64,000 nucleotides of DNA from an uncultured Sphingomonadales bacterium (GTDB lineage Bacteria > Pseudomonadota > Alphaproteobacteria > Sphingomonadales > Rhodothalassiaceae), in NCBI GenBank assembly GCA_947499155.1, contig CANMND010000002.1, forward strand, positions 186,001-250,000. The letters run 5' to 3'. Below the pieces are notes generated by a model. It ran no database searches. It was not told the DNA's origin and saw only the letters and a program-made list of their open reading frames with translations. Each line of letters begins with the position of its first letter. Position 1 is the stretch's first letter. The translations under genes were made by a program, and so were the position numbers. Of the stretch, positions 48,341 to 57,176 are shown piece after piece.

Positions 48341-49366
48341 ATGATTCGTATGATTCGATTTATGATTGAGACGGTATTCAATTATGGGCGCCTTGTTACC
48401 CTTGTCTTGTTGGCAGCCTTGCTTGCAGGGTGCTTTGCAAGAAGTGGGGGCACGCCTTATTGGGCGATCAAACCAGTACATGTAGTAAGAAACAGCCCGA
48501 TTCCTGTGCCGCGTCCGGCCTTTAAACCTCAACCTCCAATCCGTTATGCAGCAGAAAAGTCGAGATATCAGCCTAGCTACCAATCGGCAACAGTGCGTAC
48601 GACTGCCATCGGCTCAGGACAAGTGAGGGTGGAGCGGGGCGATACGGTTTATGGAATAGCCCGTACACATAGTGTCCCTCTGGAACAATTTATTGCTCTA
48701 AATAACATTGAGCCGCCCTATCTGCTGAGGGTAGGACAGGTTCTTAATCTGCCCGGGCGCAAAACTCATCATGTGGCAAGGAGAGAAACGGCCTATTCAA
48801 TTGCCAGGCGCTACGACCTTGACGTGGCGCAGCTTGCAGCGGCCAATAATCTGTCGCCTCCTTATTTGTTACGGGTCGGGCAAACCCTCTATGTGCCGCC
48901 GGGCAGAACAAACGAAATGACAGTGGCGTCACGTCCGTCACATAATTTGCCCTCACCTCCACCCCGGACAGGAAATGGATTTGACTGGCCTGTGGCAGGG
49001 ACAGTTATTTCTCGCTATGGGGTGAAAGAGGGCGGATTACGTAATGACGGCGTGAATATTCGTGCGCCGAAAGGTGCGCCTGTGCGCGCGGCCGAAAGCG
49101 GGATTGTGGCCTATGCTGGTTCCGGTCTTCGTGGATTTGGCAATCTGGTGCTGATCCGCCACGATGGGGACTGGGTCACTGCTTATGGTCATAACGATGG
49201 GATGCTGGTCAAAAGAGGAGATGCGGTCAGGCGTGGTCAGATGATTGCGCGGGTCGGATCTTCAGGTGGTGTGACTGAACCCCAACTCCACTTCGAGATA
49301 AGACGAGGAACAAAGGCGGTGGATCCCGCCACCATGCTGCCGCGTTTGTCCGCTGATGCCCGCTAG
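48341..49366 (+). CDS. Lipoprotein with two LysM and a degenerate LytM/M23 domain, NlpD-like
   Basis: The 341-residue protein has a lipobox (LLAALLAGC, Cys near residue 31), two LysM peptidoglycan-binding repeats (VERGDTVYGIARTHS and ARRETAYSIARRYD, each ending in PPYLLRVGQ) and a C-terminal M23 fold. Active-site positions are altered: the HxxxD segment reads NDGVNI and the PHLH segment reads PQLH, so it should not cleave peptidoglycan. Degenerate LytM proteins such as NlpD and EnvC activate amidases for cell separation, the likely role here. The exact start among three nearby ATGs is uncertain. Confidence 0.88.
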   Translation: MIRMIRFMIETVFNYGRLVTLVLLAALLAGCFARSGGTPYWAIKPVHVVRNSPIPVPRPAFKPQPPIRYAAEKSRYQPSYQSATVRTTAIGSGQVRVERGDTVYGIARTHSVPLEQFIALNNIEPPYLLRVGQVLNLPGRKTHHVARRETAYSIARRYDLDVAQLAAANNLSPPYLLRVGQTLYVPPGRTNEMTVASRPSHNLPSPPPRTGNGFDWPVAGTVISRYGVKEGGLRNDGVNIRAPKGAPVRAAESGIVAYAGSGLRGFGNLVLIRHDGDWVTAYGHNDGMLVKRGDAVRRGQMIARVGSSGGVTEPQLHFEIRRGTKAVDPATMLPRLSADAR

Positions 49367-49447
49367 CTGATGCAACTGACTATGAGGACGACACGTTTTT
49401 TCCATCCTTTCTTGCATTCGTCAGGTGTGGCTTTATAGTCCCGCCGT

Positions 49448-49474
49448 GATACATCATGTATCCGTGACGGATAC
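49448..49474. promoter_or_regulatory. Two overlapping perfect inverted repeats upstream of yajC
   Basis: GATACAT-C-ATGTATC (49448-49462) and GTATCCGT-G-ACGGATAC (49458-49474) share GTATC. They lie 29 bp before yajC. As DNA they could be operator sites; as RNA the two hairpins exclude each other. Confidence 0.55.
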
Positions 49475-49502
49475 TCTATTAACAAAATAGGCCGGGTAAC
49501 TC

Positions 49503-49832
49503 ATGTTCATCTCTTCTGCATATGCACAAGCTGCCGGTGGTGCGCCGGCTGGGGGCGGGCTTTTGGAAATGCTTCCGATGCTTGCCCTGATCATTCTGAT
49601 CTTTTACTTTCTGGTGATCAGGCCTCAGCAAAAACGCATGAAACAGCATCGCGAACTGATCGCGAGCATTCGGCGCGGTGATCAGGTCATCACATCTGGG
49701 GGCCTGATAGGTAAGGTAACGAAAGTTGCCGATGACGAGATACAGGTCGAACTTGCAGATGGTGTAAGAGTCCGGGTTGTTCGCGGTACCATTGCAGAAG
49801 TCCGAGGCAAGGGCGAACCGGTTGATAGTTAA
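49503..49832 (+). CDS. yajC: Preprotein translocase subunit YajC
   Basis: Small inner-membrane component of the SecDF-YajC complex that supports late steps of protein export. The 109 residues have one membrane segment (MLPMLALIILIFYFLVI) followed by RPQQKRMKQHRELI and GDQVITSGGLIGKV, both typical. secD follows after 127 bp that contain an 8-bp hairpin (CGAACCGG/CCGGTTCG, 49878-49900). Confidence 0.95.
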   Translation: MFISSAYAQAAGGAPAGGGLLEMLPMLALIILIFYFLVIRPQQKRMKQHRELIASIRRGDQVITSGGLIGKVTKVADDEIQVELADGVRVRVVRGTIAEVRGKGEPVDS

Positions 49833-49959
49833 TCTGATTTCTGTTGGGTGAATAACCTGACTGTCCCGGCTCTAAGGCGAACCGGCCACAAACCGGTTCG
49901 TTATTAAGTCCGGGCCGCTACTGGCGACAACCAAAGCCGATATACTGGAATAAACGACC

Positions 49960-51546
49960 ATGCTCGATTTCCCTCCCTGGAAGATTACTTTTATTTTGCT
50001 GATCTGTGCCATAGGTCTGTTGGCGGCAGTTCCGAACTTCCTGTCTGATGAGCAAGTAGAGTCATTGCCTGGCTTTATGCCGAGTAGCAAGGTGACACTT
50101 GGCCTTGATCTTCAGGGTGGGTCGCACATGCTTTTGGAAGTTGATTCTGAAGCTGTGGTTCAAGAGCGCATGGCAAACCTGGAAGGTGAGGTTCGCGATG
50201 CGCTGCGTGGATTGCGCATTATTGCCAACATCACAACCTCCGAGCGGACCGTGCGTGTTCGTCTGCGTGATGAAAGCCAAATGAGAGAAGCGCGAAAAGC
50301 TATCTCTGATCTGGCCGCTCCTGTAGGCGAGGGGTCAGTGCTCGGTGCCAGCTTCAGCAAAAATATCGACGTAAATACTGAAGGTAGTGGAACGATTCTG
50401 GCGACATTGACGGAAGGTGCAATTAAGGATCGCATTACAAATGCTGTTGAGCAGTCCTTGGAAATTGTTCGCCGCCGTGTTGATGAAATGGGTACCCGTG
50501 AACCCACGATACAACGACAAGGCGCTGATCGTATCCTGCTTCAGGTTCCAGGATTGCAAGACAGTGGCCAGCTTCGTGCCCTCCTTGAGACGACCGCCAA
50601 AATGACATTTCATATGGTGAATGAGTCAGCCGATCCTTCACGGCCGCCACCAGGATATATGACCCTTCCGTCAATTGACACGGGTGAGATGCTGGTTCTT
50701 GAACGGCGGGCGCGGTTATCCGGTGAAAGCCTGGTGGATGCGTCTGTCGGCTTTAACGATAAGAGCCAGCCGGTGGTGAACTTCCGGTTTGATACCTCTG
50801 GCGGTCGCCGGTTTGCTGATATCACCCGCGAGAATGTGAACAAGAGATTTGCAATCGTCCTTGATGACGAGATTATCTCAGCTCCCAATATTATGTCGCC
50901 GATTTTGGGTGGGGCAGGGCAGATATCTGGCAATTTCACTGTTGAAAGTGCCAATGAGCTGGCAATTTTGCTCCGTGCCGGTGCGTTGCCCGCTCCCTTG
51001 ACTATTATGGAAGAGCGCACAGTCGGTCCTGACCTGGGACAGGATTCCGTCGACGCCGGCAAGATCGCCGGTATCATCGGCCTTGTCGGAATTGTGATCT
51101 TCATGATCCTTGTTTATGGCTGGTTTGGTCTTGCGGCCAATATTGCCTTGCTGGTCAATATCTTTTTGTTGATGGGTGCCTTGTCCACTCTTGGCGCAAC
51201 CCTGACCTTGCCAGGTATTGCCGGCATTGTTCTGACTGTTGGTATGGCGGTTGACGCCAATGTTCTGGTCTTTGAACGCATTAAGGAAGAAGTCCGTGGT
51301 GCTCGTGCACCACTCCGAGCGGTGGAAGTGGGATATCAGCAGGCGATGAGTACCATCGTGGATGCCAATATCACGACCTTTATTGCTGCTTTCCTGCTAT
51401 TCCAGTTTGGCTCTGGTCCAGTTCGTGGATTCGCGGTCACTCTTGGCATCGGAATTATCACCAGTGTGTTTACAGCAGTGGTCGTTACCCGTCTTCTCAT
51501 AGTTGTCTGGATGCGCCGTTACCGTCCACAGCGCCTGATTATCTGA
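49960..51546 (+). CDS. secD: Protein translocase subunit SecD
   Basis: RND-type membrane protein that uses proton motive force to pull substrates through the Sec channel. The 528 residues have an N-terminal membrane segment, the conserved GLDLQGGSHMLLEVD, a large periplasmic domain and a C-terminal five-helix bundle with AGIVLTVGMAVDANVLVFERI. secF follows after 19 bp. Confidence 0.96.
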   Translation: MLDFPPWKITFILLICAIGLLAAVPNFLSDEQVESLPGFMPSSKVTLGLDLQGGSHMLLEVDSEAVVQERMANLEGEVRDALRGLRIIANITTSERTVRVRLRDESQMREARKAISDLAAPVGEGSVLGASFSKNIDVNTEGSGTILATLTEGAIKDRITNAVEQSLEIVRRRVDEMGTREPTIQRQGADRILLQVPGLQDSGQLRALLETTAKMTFHMVNESADPSRPPPGYMTLPSIDTGEMLVLERRARLSGESLVDASVGFNDKSQPVVNFRFDTSGGRRFADITRENVNKRFAIVLDDEIISAPNIMSPILGGAGQISGNFTVESANELAILLRAGALPAPLTIMEERTVGPDLGQDSVDAGKIAGIIGLVGIVIFMILVYGWFGLAANIALLVNIFLLMGALSTLGATLTLPGIAGIVLTVGMAVDANVLVFERIKEEVRGARAPLRAVEVGYQQAMSTIVDANITTFIAAFLLFQFGSGPVRGFAVTLGIGIITSVFTAVVVTRLLIVVWMRRYRPQRLII

Positions 51547-51565
51547 TAGGGAAAAGGAATCTCCC

Positions 51566-52513
51566 ATGCTTTTAAGACTGGTGCCAGAAAGCACAAAAAT
51601 CCCTTTCATGACTGCCCGTGGAATCACATTCACTATTTCAGCCATTCTTGTGGTGGCTTCCATTGTTTTGTTTTTCACGCGCGGACTCAATCTGGGCATT
51701 GACTTTGTCGGTGGCTCCACGATCGAAATTCAAACTTCTGAGACTGCTGATATCGGTGAGATTCGCAAACTTGTCGGTGGGCTTGATCTTGGTGATGTTA
51801 ATGTACAGGAGTTTGGGAGCGATACCGAAGTTCTGATCCGGTTTGAAGAGCAACCTGGTGGTGAAGAGGGGCAAAAGGCGGCCCAGATCAAGGTTGAAAA
51901 CGCTCTTAAGCAGGATATAGAGGGCGTGTCCATTCGATCCACGAGCTTTATTGGACCAAAAGTATCGGGCGAACTTGCACGAGACGGAATGTTGGCAGTC
52001 TCTTTGGCTGTTCTGGCCATTCTTGTTTATATCTGGTTCCGCTTTGAATGGCAGTTTGGTATGGGTGCAGTTGTGGCACTTATGCATGACGTGATTTTAA
52101 CTGTTGGGTTCTTTGCCATCACCCAGCTTGATTTCAATCTGTCAATCATCGCAGCCATTCTTACCATTGTTGGCTATTCTCTAAACGATACGGTCGTGGT
52201 CTATGACCGCATTCGTGAGAATATGCGAAAATTCCGCAAGATGCCTTTGGCGGAACTGCTTGACACATCTATCAACGACACCCTGGCACGGACGATTATG
52301 ACGTCGCTTACTACACTTTTGGCCCTGGGCGCTCTTTTCGTATTTGGCGGTGCCGTCATTCGTGGTTTTACTGCAGCGATGATCTGGGGTGTTCTTATTG
52401 GAACCTATTCTTCTATTTTCATGGCGTCACCTATCCTGCTGCTCTTTAATCTGCGCCAGACGGCCTTTTCCGATGAGGATGACGGTCCAGGCCAGAACGT
52501 CGTTATGCCATAA
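51566..52513 (+). CDS. secF: Protein translocase subunit SecF
   Basis: Partner of SecD. The 315 residues include GLNLGIDFVGGSTIEI after the first membrane helix and the helix bundle with YSLNDTVVVYDRIREN. Spacing and order with yajC and secD indicate one operon, which probably continues into the Mth938-domain gene 45 bp downstream. Confidence 0.96.
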   Translation: MLLRLVPESTKIPFMTARGITFTISAILVVASIVLFFTRGLNLGIDFVGGSTIEIQTSETADIGEIRKLVGGLDLGDVNVQEFGSDTEVLIRFEEQPGGEEGQKAAQIKVENALKQDIEGVSIRSTSFIGPKVSGELARDGMLAVSLAVLAILVYIWFRFEWQFGMGAVVALMHDVILTVGFFAITQLDFNLSIIAAILTIVGYSLNDTVVVYDRIRENMRKFRKMPLAELLDTSINDTLARTIMTSLTTLLALGALFVFGGAVIRGFTAAMIWGVLIGTYSSIFMASPILLLFNLRQTAFSDEDDGPGQNVVMP

Positions 52514-52558
52514 ATTAAGTGCTTTTTTCGAATGCTACTGTGAAAGGGTGTCGGCACC

Positions 52559-52960
52559 ATGGCGGATCATAAGGCAGCTTCTGGCCTGATGATGTCCGAA
52601 CAAGGTCGAGCGGATCTGCCGCTGGTCACTGCCTATGGCAAAGACGGATTTGTCATTGGAGACAAACGGATAGCTGGTGCCTTAATTCTTCTGGCCGATA
52701 GGGTGCATCCAATCTATGTGTCTGATATGGCGGAAATGACATCCGCCATGCTGGACCCTTTATTCTCAAGGATATCTGAAATCGATGTCCTTCTTGTTGG
52801 TACGGGCAAGAAGATGATCCCCTTGTCACGAGACTTGCGGGCAATGTTCGATGCTCATGCCCTGTCACCAGATGTGATGGATAGTGGTGCCTGTATCCGC
52901 ACTTTCAATATCTTGTTGCTGGAAGATCGGCGGGTGGCCGCATTGCTACTCCCAGTCTGA
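52559..52960 (+). CDS. Mth938-domain (DUF498) protein
   Basis: The 133 residues show the Mth938/NDUFAF3-like fold: ITAYGKDGFVIGDKRI-type N-terminus (here VTAYGKDGFVIGDKRI), then IDVLLVGTGKKMIPL and a C-terminal ACIRTFNILLLEDRRVAALLLPV. The mitochondrial relative NDUFAF3 assists complex I assembly, and alphaproteobacterial members often lie next to secDF. The bacterial role is not firmly known. Confidence 0.85.
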   Translation: MADHKAASGLMMSEQGRADLPLVTAYGKDGFVIGDKRIAGALILLADRVHPIYVSDMAEMTSAMLDPLFSRISEIDVLLVGTGKKMIPLSRDLRAMFDAHALSPDVMDSGACIRTFNILLLEDRRVAALLLPV

Positions 52961-53443
52961 TTATAGCTAGTTGGACACACTTGCGCTGAGCTTGTCCTTT
53001 TCAGCCTGTCGCACCAATGCGTCATCTCATCGCAAAGCGATTGTGAATAGAGCATGTAGCAGTCATTTTGCAGGGACTGTCTCAGATTGAGGACATACTG
53101 ATAGGGCTGATCTGATCCTGGATTGTACTCCTGCATAAGGTTCAGGTTTGCCTGGGACTTCCCAGGAAACAGCTTTGTTTGGAGTCTTATGAAGATCTGA
53201 AGCCGCGAAAAATTGATCGATAAACCGCGATAAACCTGGCCCGATACGACAGTTGATGTTGATGTTGATGCTGATGACGTTGCAAAATAAACGTCATCAG
53301 CATTTTTTTTGTATTAAATATCAGGCATTAACCAGTCAACCTCTTTGAGGGCACTTTCATTTTGGCCGAATTCGGCTTAAAATCTCCACACGGAGATTAC
53401 CGCTTTATGTGGCTTAAACCGACATTTCGTGAAGGAATGGGCA
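52961..53443. other. Structured non-coding gap
   Basis: The 483-bp gap has no convincing gene. It ends with three hairpins: a strong terminator (53268-53310), GCCGAATTCGGC (53365-53376) and AATCTCC-ACAC-GGAGATT (53381-53398). A minus-strand open frame of 93 codons (52855-53136) overlaps the previous gene and has no recognisable homology. A small RNA ending at the terminator is possible. Confidence 0.5.
53268..53310 (+). terminator. Strong terminator 300 bp after the Mth938-domain gene
   Basis: A perfect 14-bp stem, ATGCTGATGACGTT with AACGTCATCAGCAT, has an 8-nt loop and eight T residues. It either ends a long 3' tail of the yajC-secDF mRNA or the transcript of an unannotated small RNA. GTTGAT is repeated just before it. 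Confidence 0.9.
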
Positions 53444-54061
53444 GTGTCCGGAAAGGTCAACAGACTTTTTTTTATAGCGTGCGGACTTTTGTTTTCGCCG
53501 CTTATGGCCTCGCAGGTTTTGGCAGGTACGCCCTCCATTGATGAATTCAGCACCTTTGCAGAAGACATTGCGAACCCCAGTGCTTATGACATTGCATTGC
53601 ATAACGCGTTCAGTGAAGCTGTGCGTCCAAATAAATCAGCACAATTCAGGTTTTTCGCAGACAGTACGGCCGAACGCTCAATCAATGAACGACTGGCCAA
53701 AGAGCGCATTGACCTGATGATACCATTGGTTATTGCGGATCGGGCGTCTATTCTCGATTCTGTTGAACGGAATTTGACGCTTTCGCAATATGTAAGCGTG
53801 CATGAAACCGCTCATGATCTTGATGGAGTCCTTAATGAAATTCGCGATTTAAAGGAACAAACACTAACAGCGGTTAATGATGCAATTAGCGAACCCAAAG
53901 CCGTCGTTGGTGAGGATATTCTTTTACAGCGCATCATCGTTGCGAAAAATATGCGTGGTGATGCAGGCAATTTTCAGGATGTCAAACCTGGCGGGTCATC
54001 GTTCATGGGTTTATTCCAAAGGCCCGTAGCAGCGGGCAATTGTGGTGACAATCAGGGCTGA
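53444..54061 (+). CDS. Unknown exported protein
   Basis: I do not recognise this 205-residue protein. A signal peptide is clear (LFFIACGLLFSPLMASQVLA, cut before GTPS). The mature part is mostly helical and acidic, with segments such as STAERSINERLAKERIDLM and VLNEIRDLKEQTLTAVNDAI, and a Gly-rich C-terminus. Start GTG 53444 with AAGGA 8 bp upstream is preferred over GTG 53429. It stands alone: non-coding structured DNA upstream, 200 bp gap downstream. A periplasmic role is all that can be inferred. Confidence 0.7.
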   Translation: MSGKVNRLFFIACGLLFSPLMASQVLAGTPSIDEFSTFAEDIANPSAYDIALHNAFSEAVRPNKSAQFRFFADSTAERSINERLAKERIDLMIPLVIADRASILDSVERNLTLSQYVSVHETAHDLDGVLNEIRDLKEQTLTAVNDAISEPKAVVGEDILLQRIIVAKNMRGDAGNFQDVKPGGSSFMGLFQRPVAAGNCGDNQG

Positions 54062-54265
54062 ATTCACTCCAAGTCCTGACACTACAAGACGGCCTTACAT
54101 TTCCGATCCTTGTCCCAATATGTATATCTGTGCGGACAGCTTTGCTACATTTTCAATGGCGGCTGTACTGTTGCATCTTTTCTTTGAAAGTGATGCGTAT
54201 ATTCCTGTATGAGAATATGCGCGTGCCTGGCCCAATTGTCTTGTTCTGATGGGAGTGTAAACATC

Positions 54266-55723
54266 ATGAAATCCTTGAATTTAAAAAAAACCGATCTATT
54301 GCGTCAGCAGGCCTTTGTTAATGGCCAGTGGATCGACGCCGGAAGCGGTAAAACGTTTGATGTGACTAACCCTGCTTCAGGCGAGGTGATTGCACGAGTT
54401 CCAGAACTGAGCGTGGATGAAGTGGACCTGGCAATCAACGGAGCCGCAAAGGCACAGAAGGCATGGGCGAAAAAAACCGCACAAGAGCGCAGTGTCATAT
54501 TACGTCGCTGGTATGAATTGATGCACGAGCACGCCGACGACCTGGCGCTTCTGATCACCAGCGAGCAGGGTAAGCCTTTTGCGGAAGCCAAAGGTGAAGT
54601 CAAATATGCTGCAAGCTTTATTGAATGGTTCGCGGAAGAAGGAAAGAGGGTTTACGGTCGTACCATTCCGCAAACGAGCAATGACAGACGGCTAATGGTC
54701 TTAAAACAGCCGGTCGGGGTGGTGGCAGCGATTACACCCTGGAACTTCCCGGCAGCGATGTTAACGCGCAAGGCTGGCCCGGCTCTGGCAGCAGGGTGCG
54801 CCATGATTACAAAGCCGGCCGAAGATACTCCATTGACCACTTTGGCACTGGCTGTCCTTGGTGCAGAGGCCGGTATTCCTGACGGCATTCTTAATGTGGT
54901 GACAGGGGATGCTGAGACCATTGGAAAACGACTGATGGATAGCTCGATTGTTCGTAAAATGAGCTTTACCGGCTCAACGGCAGTCGGAAAAATTCTGATG
55001 CGGCAGGGTGCTGATACTGTCAAAAAACTGAGTCTGGAGCTTGGCGGGAATGCGCCCTTTATTGTTTTTGATGATGCAGACGTGGATGCGGCAGTGGAAG
55101 GGGCGCTCGCCTCAAAATATCGTAACACTGGCCAGACCTGTGTCTGTGCCAACCGTATTTTTGTTCAGTCAGGCGTCTATAAAAGTTTCAGCGAAAAGCT
55201 GGCAAAAAAAGTCGCAGAACTCAAAGTCGGATCAGGTCTTGAGGATGGAGTGACTCAAGGTCCGCTCATTAACAAGGCTGCTCTTGAAAAGGTGGAACGC
55301 CATGTCGCCGACGCCAAACAAAAAGGTGCGCAGGTTCTCGTCGGCGGCAAGCGTCATGCTCAAGGCGGCACATTCTTTGAGCCGACGGTGATTGTGGAGG
55401 CGACCAAGGACATGCAGTTCTACGTGGAAGAAACATTTGGTCCGGTTGCGCCCTTGTTCCGTTTTGAGACCGATGAAGAGGTCATTGCACTGGCTAATGA
55501 CACGCCGTTTGGTCTTGCATCTTATTTCTATAGCAAGGATCTGGGACGTATTTTCCGCGTTGCAGAGGCTCTGGAAAGCGGAATCGTTGCTGTTAATAGC
55601 GGTATTTTCTCAACTGAAGTTGCACCCTTTGGCGGCGTGAAAGAATCTGGACTTGGTCGTGAAGGAGGATCAGAGGGTATCGAGGAGTATCTTGAAACCA
55701 AATATCTTTGCATCGGTCTGTGA
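54266..55723 (+). CDS. gabD: NAD(P)-dependent aldehyde dehydrogenase, succinate-semialdehyde type
   Basis: The 485 residues match GabD-like succinate-semialdehyde dehydrogenases in length and motifs: ITPWNFPAAMLTRKAGPALAAG, SFTGSTAVGK, catalytic Glu in LELGGNAPFIVF and catalytic Cys in NTGQTCVCANR. Start ATG 54266 has GGGAGTG upstream. The reaction is succinate semialdehyde to succinate, feeding the TCA cycle; glutarate semialdehyde is an alternative. No gabT lies nearby. Confidence 0.88.
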   Translation: MKSLNLKKTDLLRQQAFVNGQWIDAGSGKTFDVTNPASGEVIARVPELSVDEVDLAINGAAKAQKAWAKKTAQERSVILRRWYELMHEHADDLALLITSEQGKPFAEAKGEVKYAASFIEWFAEEGKRVYGRTIPQTSNDRRLMVLKQPVGVVAAITPWNFPAAMLTRKAGPALAAGCAMITKPAEDTPLTTLALAVLGAEAGIPDGILNVVTGDAETIGKRLMDSSIVRKMSFTGSTAVGKILMRQGADTVKKLSLELGGNAPFIVFDDADVDAAVEGALASKYRNTGQTCVCANRIFVQSGVYKSFSEKLAKKVAELKVGSGLEDGVTQGPLINKAALEKVERHVADAKQKGAQVLVGGKRHAQGGTFFEPTVIVEATKDMQFYVEETFGPVAPLFRFETDEEVIALANDTPFGLASYFYSKDLGRIFRVAEALESGIVAVNSGIFSTEVAPFGGVKESGLGREGGSEGIEEYLETKYLCIGL

Positions 55724-55746
55724 TAGCAGATCAAGTTAATTTATGG

Positions 55747-55758
55747 TGCACTGCACAA
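55747..55758 (+). promoter_or_regulatory. PhaR-like site 1 upstream of phasin
   Basis: TGCACTGCACAA fits TGCRNYGCASMA, which I recall as the PhaR motif described in Bradyrhizobium. It is 87 bp before the phasin start. Confidence 0.5.
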
Positions 55759-55804
55759 TTTACCTTGACGAAAGCTCTGGCAGGGTTCATATTGCAGGAA
55801 TTGT

Positions 55805-55817
55805 TGCAGTGCAACAT
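55805..55817 (+). promoter_or_regulatory. PhaR-like site 2 upstream of phasin
   Basis: TGCAGTGCAACAT, within the palindrome TTGCA-G-TGCAA, ends 27 bp before the phasin start. It is identical in 12 of 13 positions to a site before the thiolase gene (61917-61929). Confidence 0.55.
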
Positions 55818-55844
55818 TATCTAATTTGATGCATGGAGCTAAAT

Positions 55845-56267
55845 ATGGCCGCCACCCGTAAGACGAACACGACAGAAAATCCATTTGCTGCTTTTTTTAA
55901 TCCGCAAGCATTCGATTTTTCTGCAATCGCAGACACACAGCGTAAAGCTGTTGAAGCTGTTCTTGAGGCCAATCGCGTTGTTTATGAAGGTTATCGCAAG
56001 GCATCTGAAAAGCATGTGGAAAATATGCAAAAGACCCTTGATGAAGCATCCAGCGCCTATTCCGGTATCTTTGATGCAAAATCTCCAGATGCGCACACGG
56101 AAAAGCAGATTGCTCTGGTCCAGGATTTTGCCAGCAAGGGCGTCGACAGTTTTCGTGAAGTTTTCGATCTGACCTTCAATGCCAATAAGGATGCTTTTTC
56201 TATTTTCCAAAAGCATTTTTCTGAGGCAACCAAAGATGTAAAGTCAACTTCCAAGGCCGCTGCATAA
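55845..56267 (+). CDS. phaP: Phasin family protein
   Basis: The 140-residue, amphipathic, mostly helical protein with FNPQAFDFSAIADTQRKAVEA and ENMQKTLDEASS is typical of phasins, which coat polyhydroxyalkanoate granules. An Ala/Lys-rich tail follows. ATG 55845 is preceded by GGAGC; an in-frame ATG at 55833 would place this inside the gene. Two PhaR-like sites lie upstream and a hairpin terminator downstream. PHA accumulation by this organism is implied, though no PHA synthase is in the window. Confidence 0.88.
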   Translation: MAATRKTNTTENPFAAFFNPQAFDFSAIADTQRKAVEAVLEANRVVYEGYRKASEKHVENMQKTLDEASSAYSGIFDAKSPDAHTEKQIALVQDFASKGVDSFREVFDLTFNANKDAFSIFQKHFSEATKDVKSTSKAAA

Positions 56268-56290
56268 GGTCCGACCATTTAGAAGCTTTG

Positions 56291-56323
56291 ATAAGCCCGT
56301 CCCTCTCATAGGGGCGGGCTTTA
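56291..56323. terminator. Bidirectional hairpin between phasin and MoxR genes
   Basis: AAGCCCGTCCC and GGGGCGGGCTT pair (one wobble) around TCTCATA. The T run is short on both strands. It separates two convergent genes. Confidence 0.75.
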
Positions 56324-56330
56324 TCGTTTG

Positions 56331-57176
56331 TTACGTACGTTCATTTTGAGACATGAAGGCGAGACGCTCGAACAGGGCGACATCCTGTTCATTCTTGAGC
56401 AGAGCCCCATGCAGTGGAGGAATGGCGGATCGCTTGTCCTTTGCCCGCAGGCTTTCAGGTGGCATGTCTTCGGCCATCAGAAGCTTGAGCCAGTCCAGAA
56501 GCTCGGACGTAGATGGCTTTTTCTTGAGACCCGGCACGTCCCTGATACCATAAAATGTGGTGAGCGCCTCATGAACCAGCCGCTTTTGGATATCCGGGAA
56601 GTGCACGTTGACGATAGCGCGCATGGTATCCGGGTCGGGAAAACGGATATAATGGAAAAAACAGCGGCGCAAAAATGCGTCCGGCAATTCTTTTTCATTA
56701 TTGGATGTGATTATGACGATAGGCCGCTGCTCTGCCCGGACTGTTTCTCCGGTTTCATAGACATGGAATTCCATACGGTCCAATTCTTGAAGCAGGTCAT
56801 TGGGAAACTCGATATCCGCCTTGTCGATTTCGTCAATCAACAAGATAGGGTGATCATCGGCAATAAATGCCTCCCACAATTTTCCACGCCGGATATAGTT
56901 GTTAATGTCGTGAACACGATTATCGCCCAACTGGCTATCCCGCAGGCGTGAGACGGCATCATACTCGTAAAGCCCCTGGCGCGCTTTTGTCGTGGATTTG
57001 ATATGCCACTCGATCAAGGGTCGGTTGAATGCTTTTGCCACTTCATGGGCAAGGACAGTTTTCCCGGTGCCCGGTTCTCCCTTGATAAGCAAAGGGCGGC
57101 GCAAGGTTGCGGCAGCATGGACAGCAATTTTTAGATCTTCGGTCGCGACATAGCTGTCGGTGCCTGTAAATTTCAT
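56331..57176 (-). CDS. MoxR-type AAA ATPase
   Basis: The 281-residue ATPase has Walker A GEPGTGKTV, Walker B ILLIDEIDKAD and sensor ITSNNEKELPDAF. It belongs to the MoxR/CbbQ-NorQ-like group of AAA proteins that remodel or load cofactors into partner proteins, usually with a VWA-domain protein; no such partner is seen here. ATG 57176 (MKFTGTDSYV) with AAGGA upstream is chosen; the longer frame from 57284 is less likely. It is divergent from flbT. Confidence 0.9.
   Translation of the reverse strand: MKFTGTDSYVATEDLKIAVHAAATLRRPLLIKGEPGTGKTVLAHEVAKAFNRPLIEWHIKSTTKARQGLYEYDAVSRLRDSQLGDNRVHDINNYIRRGKLWEAFIADDHPILLIDEIDKADIEFPNDLLQELDRMEFHVYETGETVRAEQRPIVIITSNNEKELPDAFLRRCFFHYIRFPDPDTMRAIVNVHFPDIQKRLVHEALTTFYGIRDVPGLKKKPSTSELLDWLKLLMAEDMPPESLRAKDKRSAIPPLHGALLKNEQDVALFERLAFMSQNERT

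Noticed and set aside
52855-53136. Minus-strand open frame of 93 codons
   Set aside because: It overlaps the Mth938-domain gene on the other strand for over 100 bases, has no recognisable motif and no clear ribosome site.
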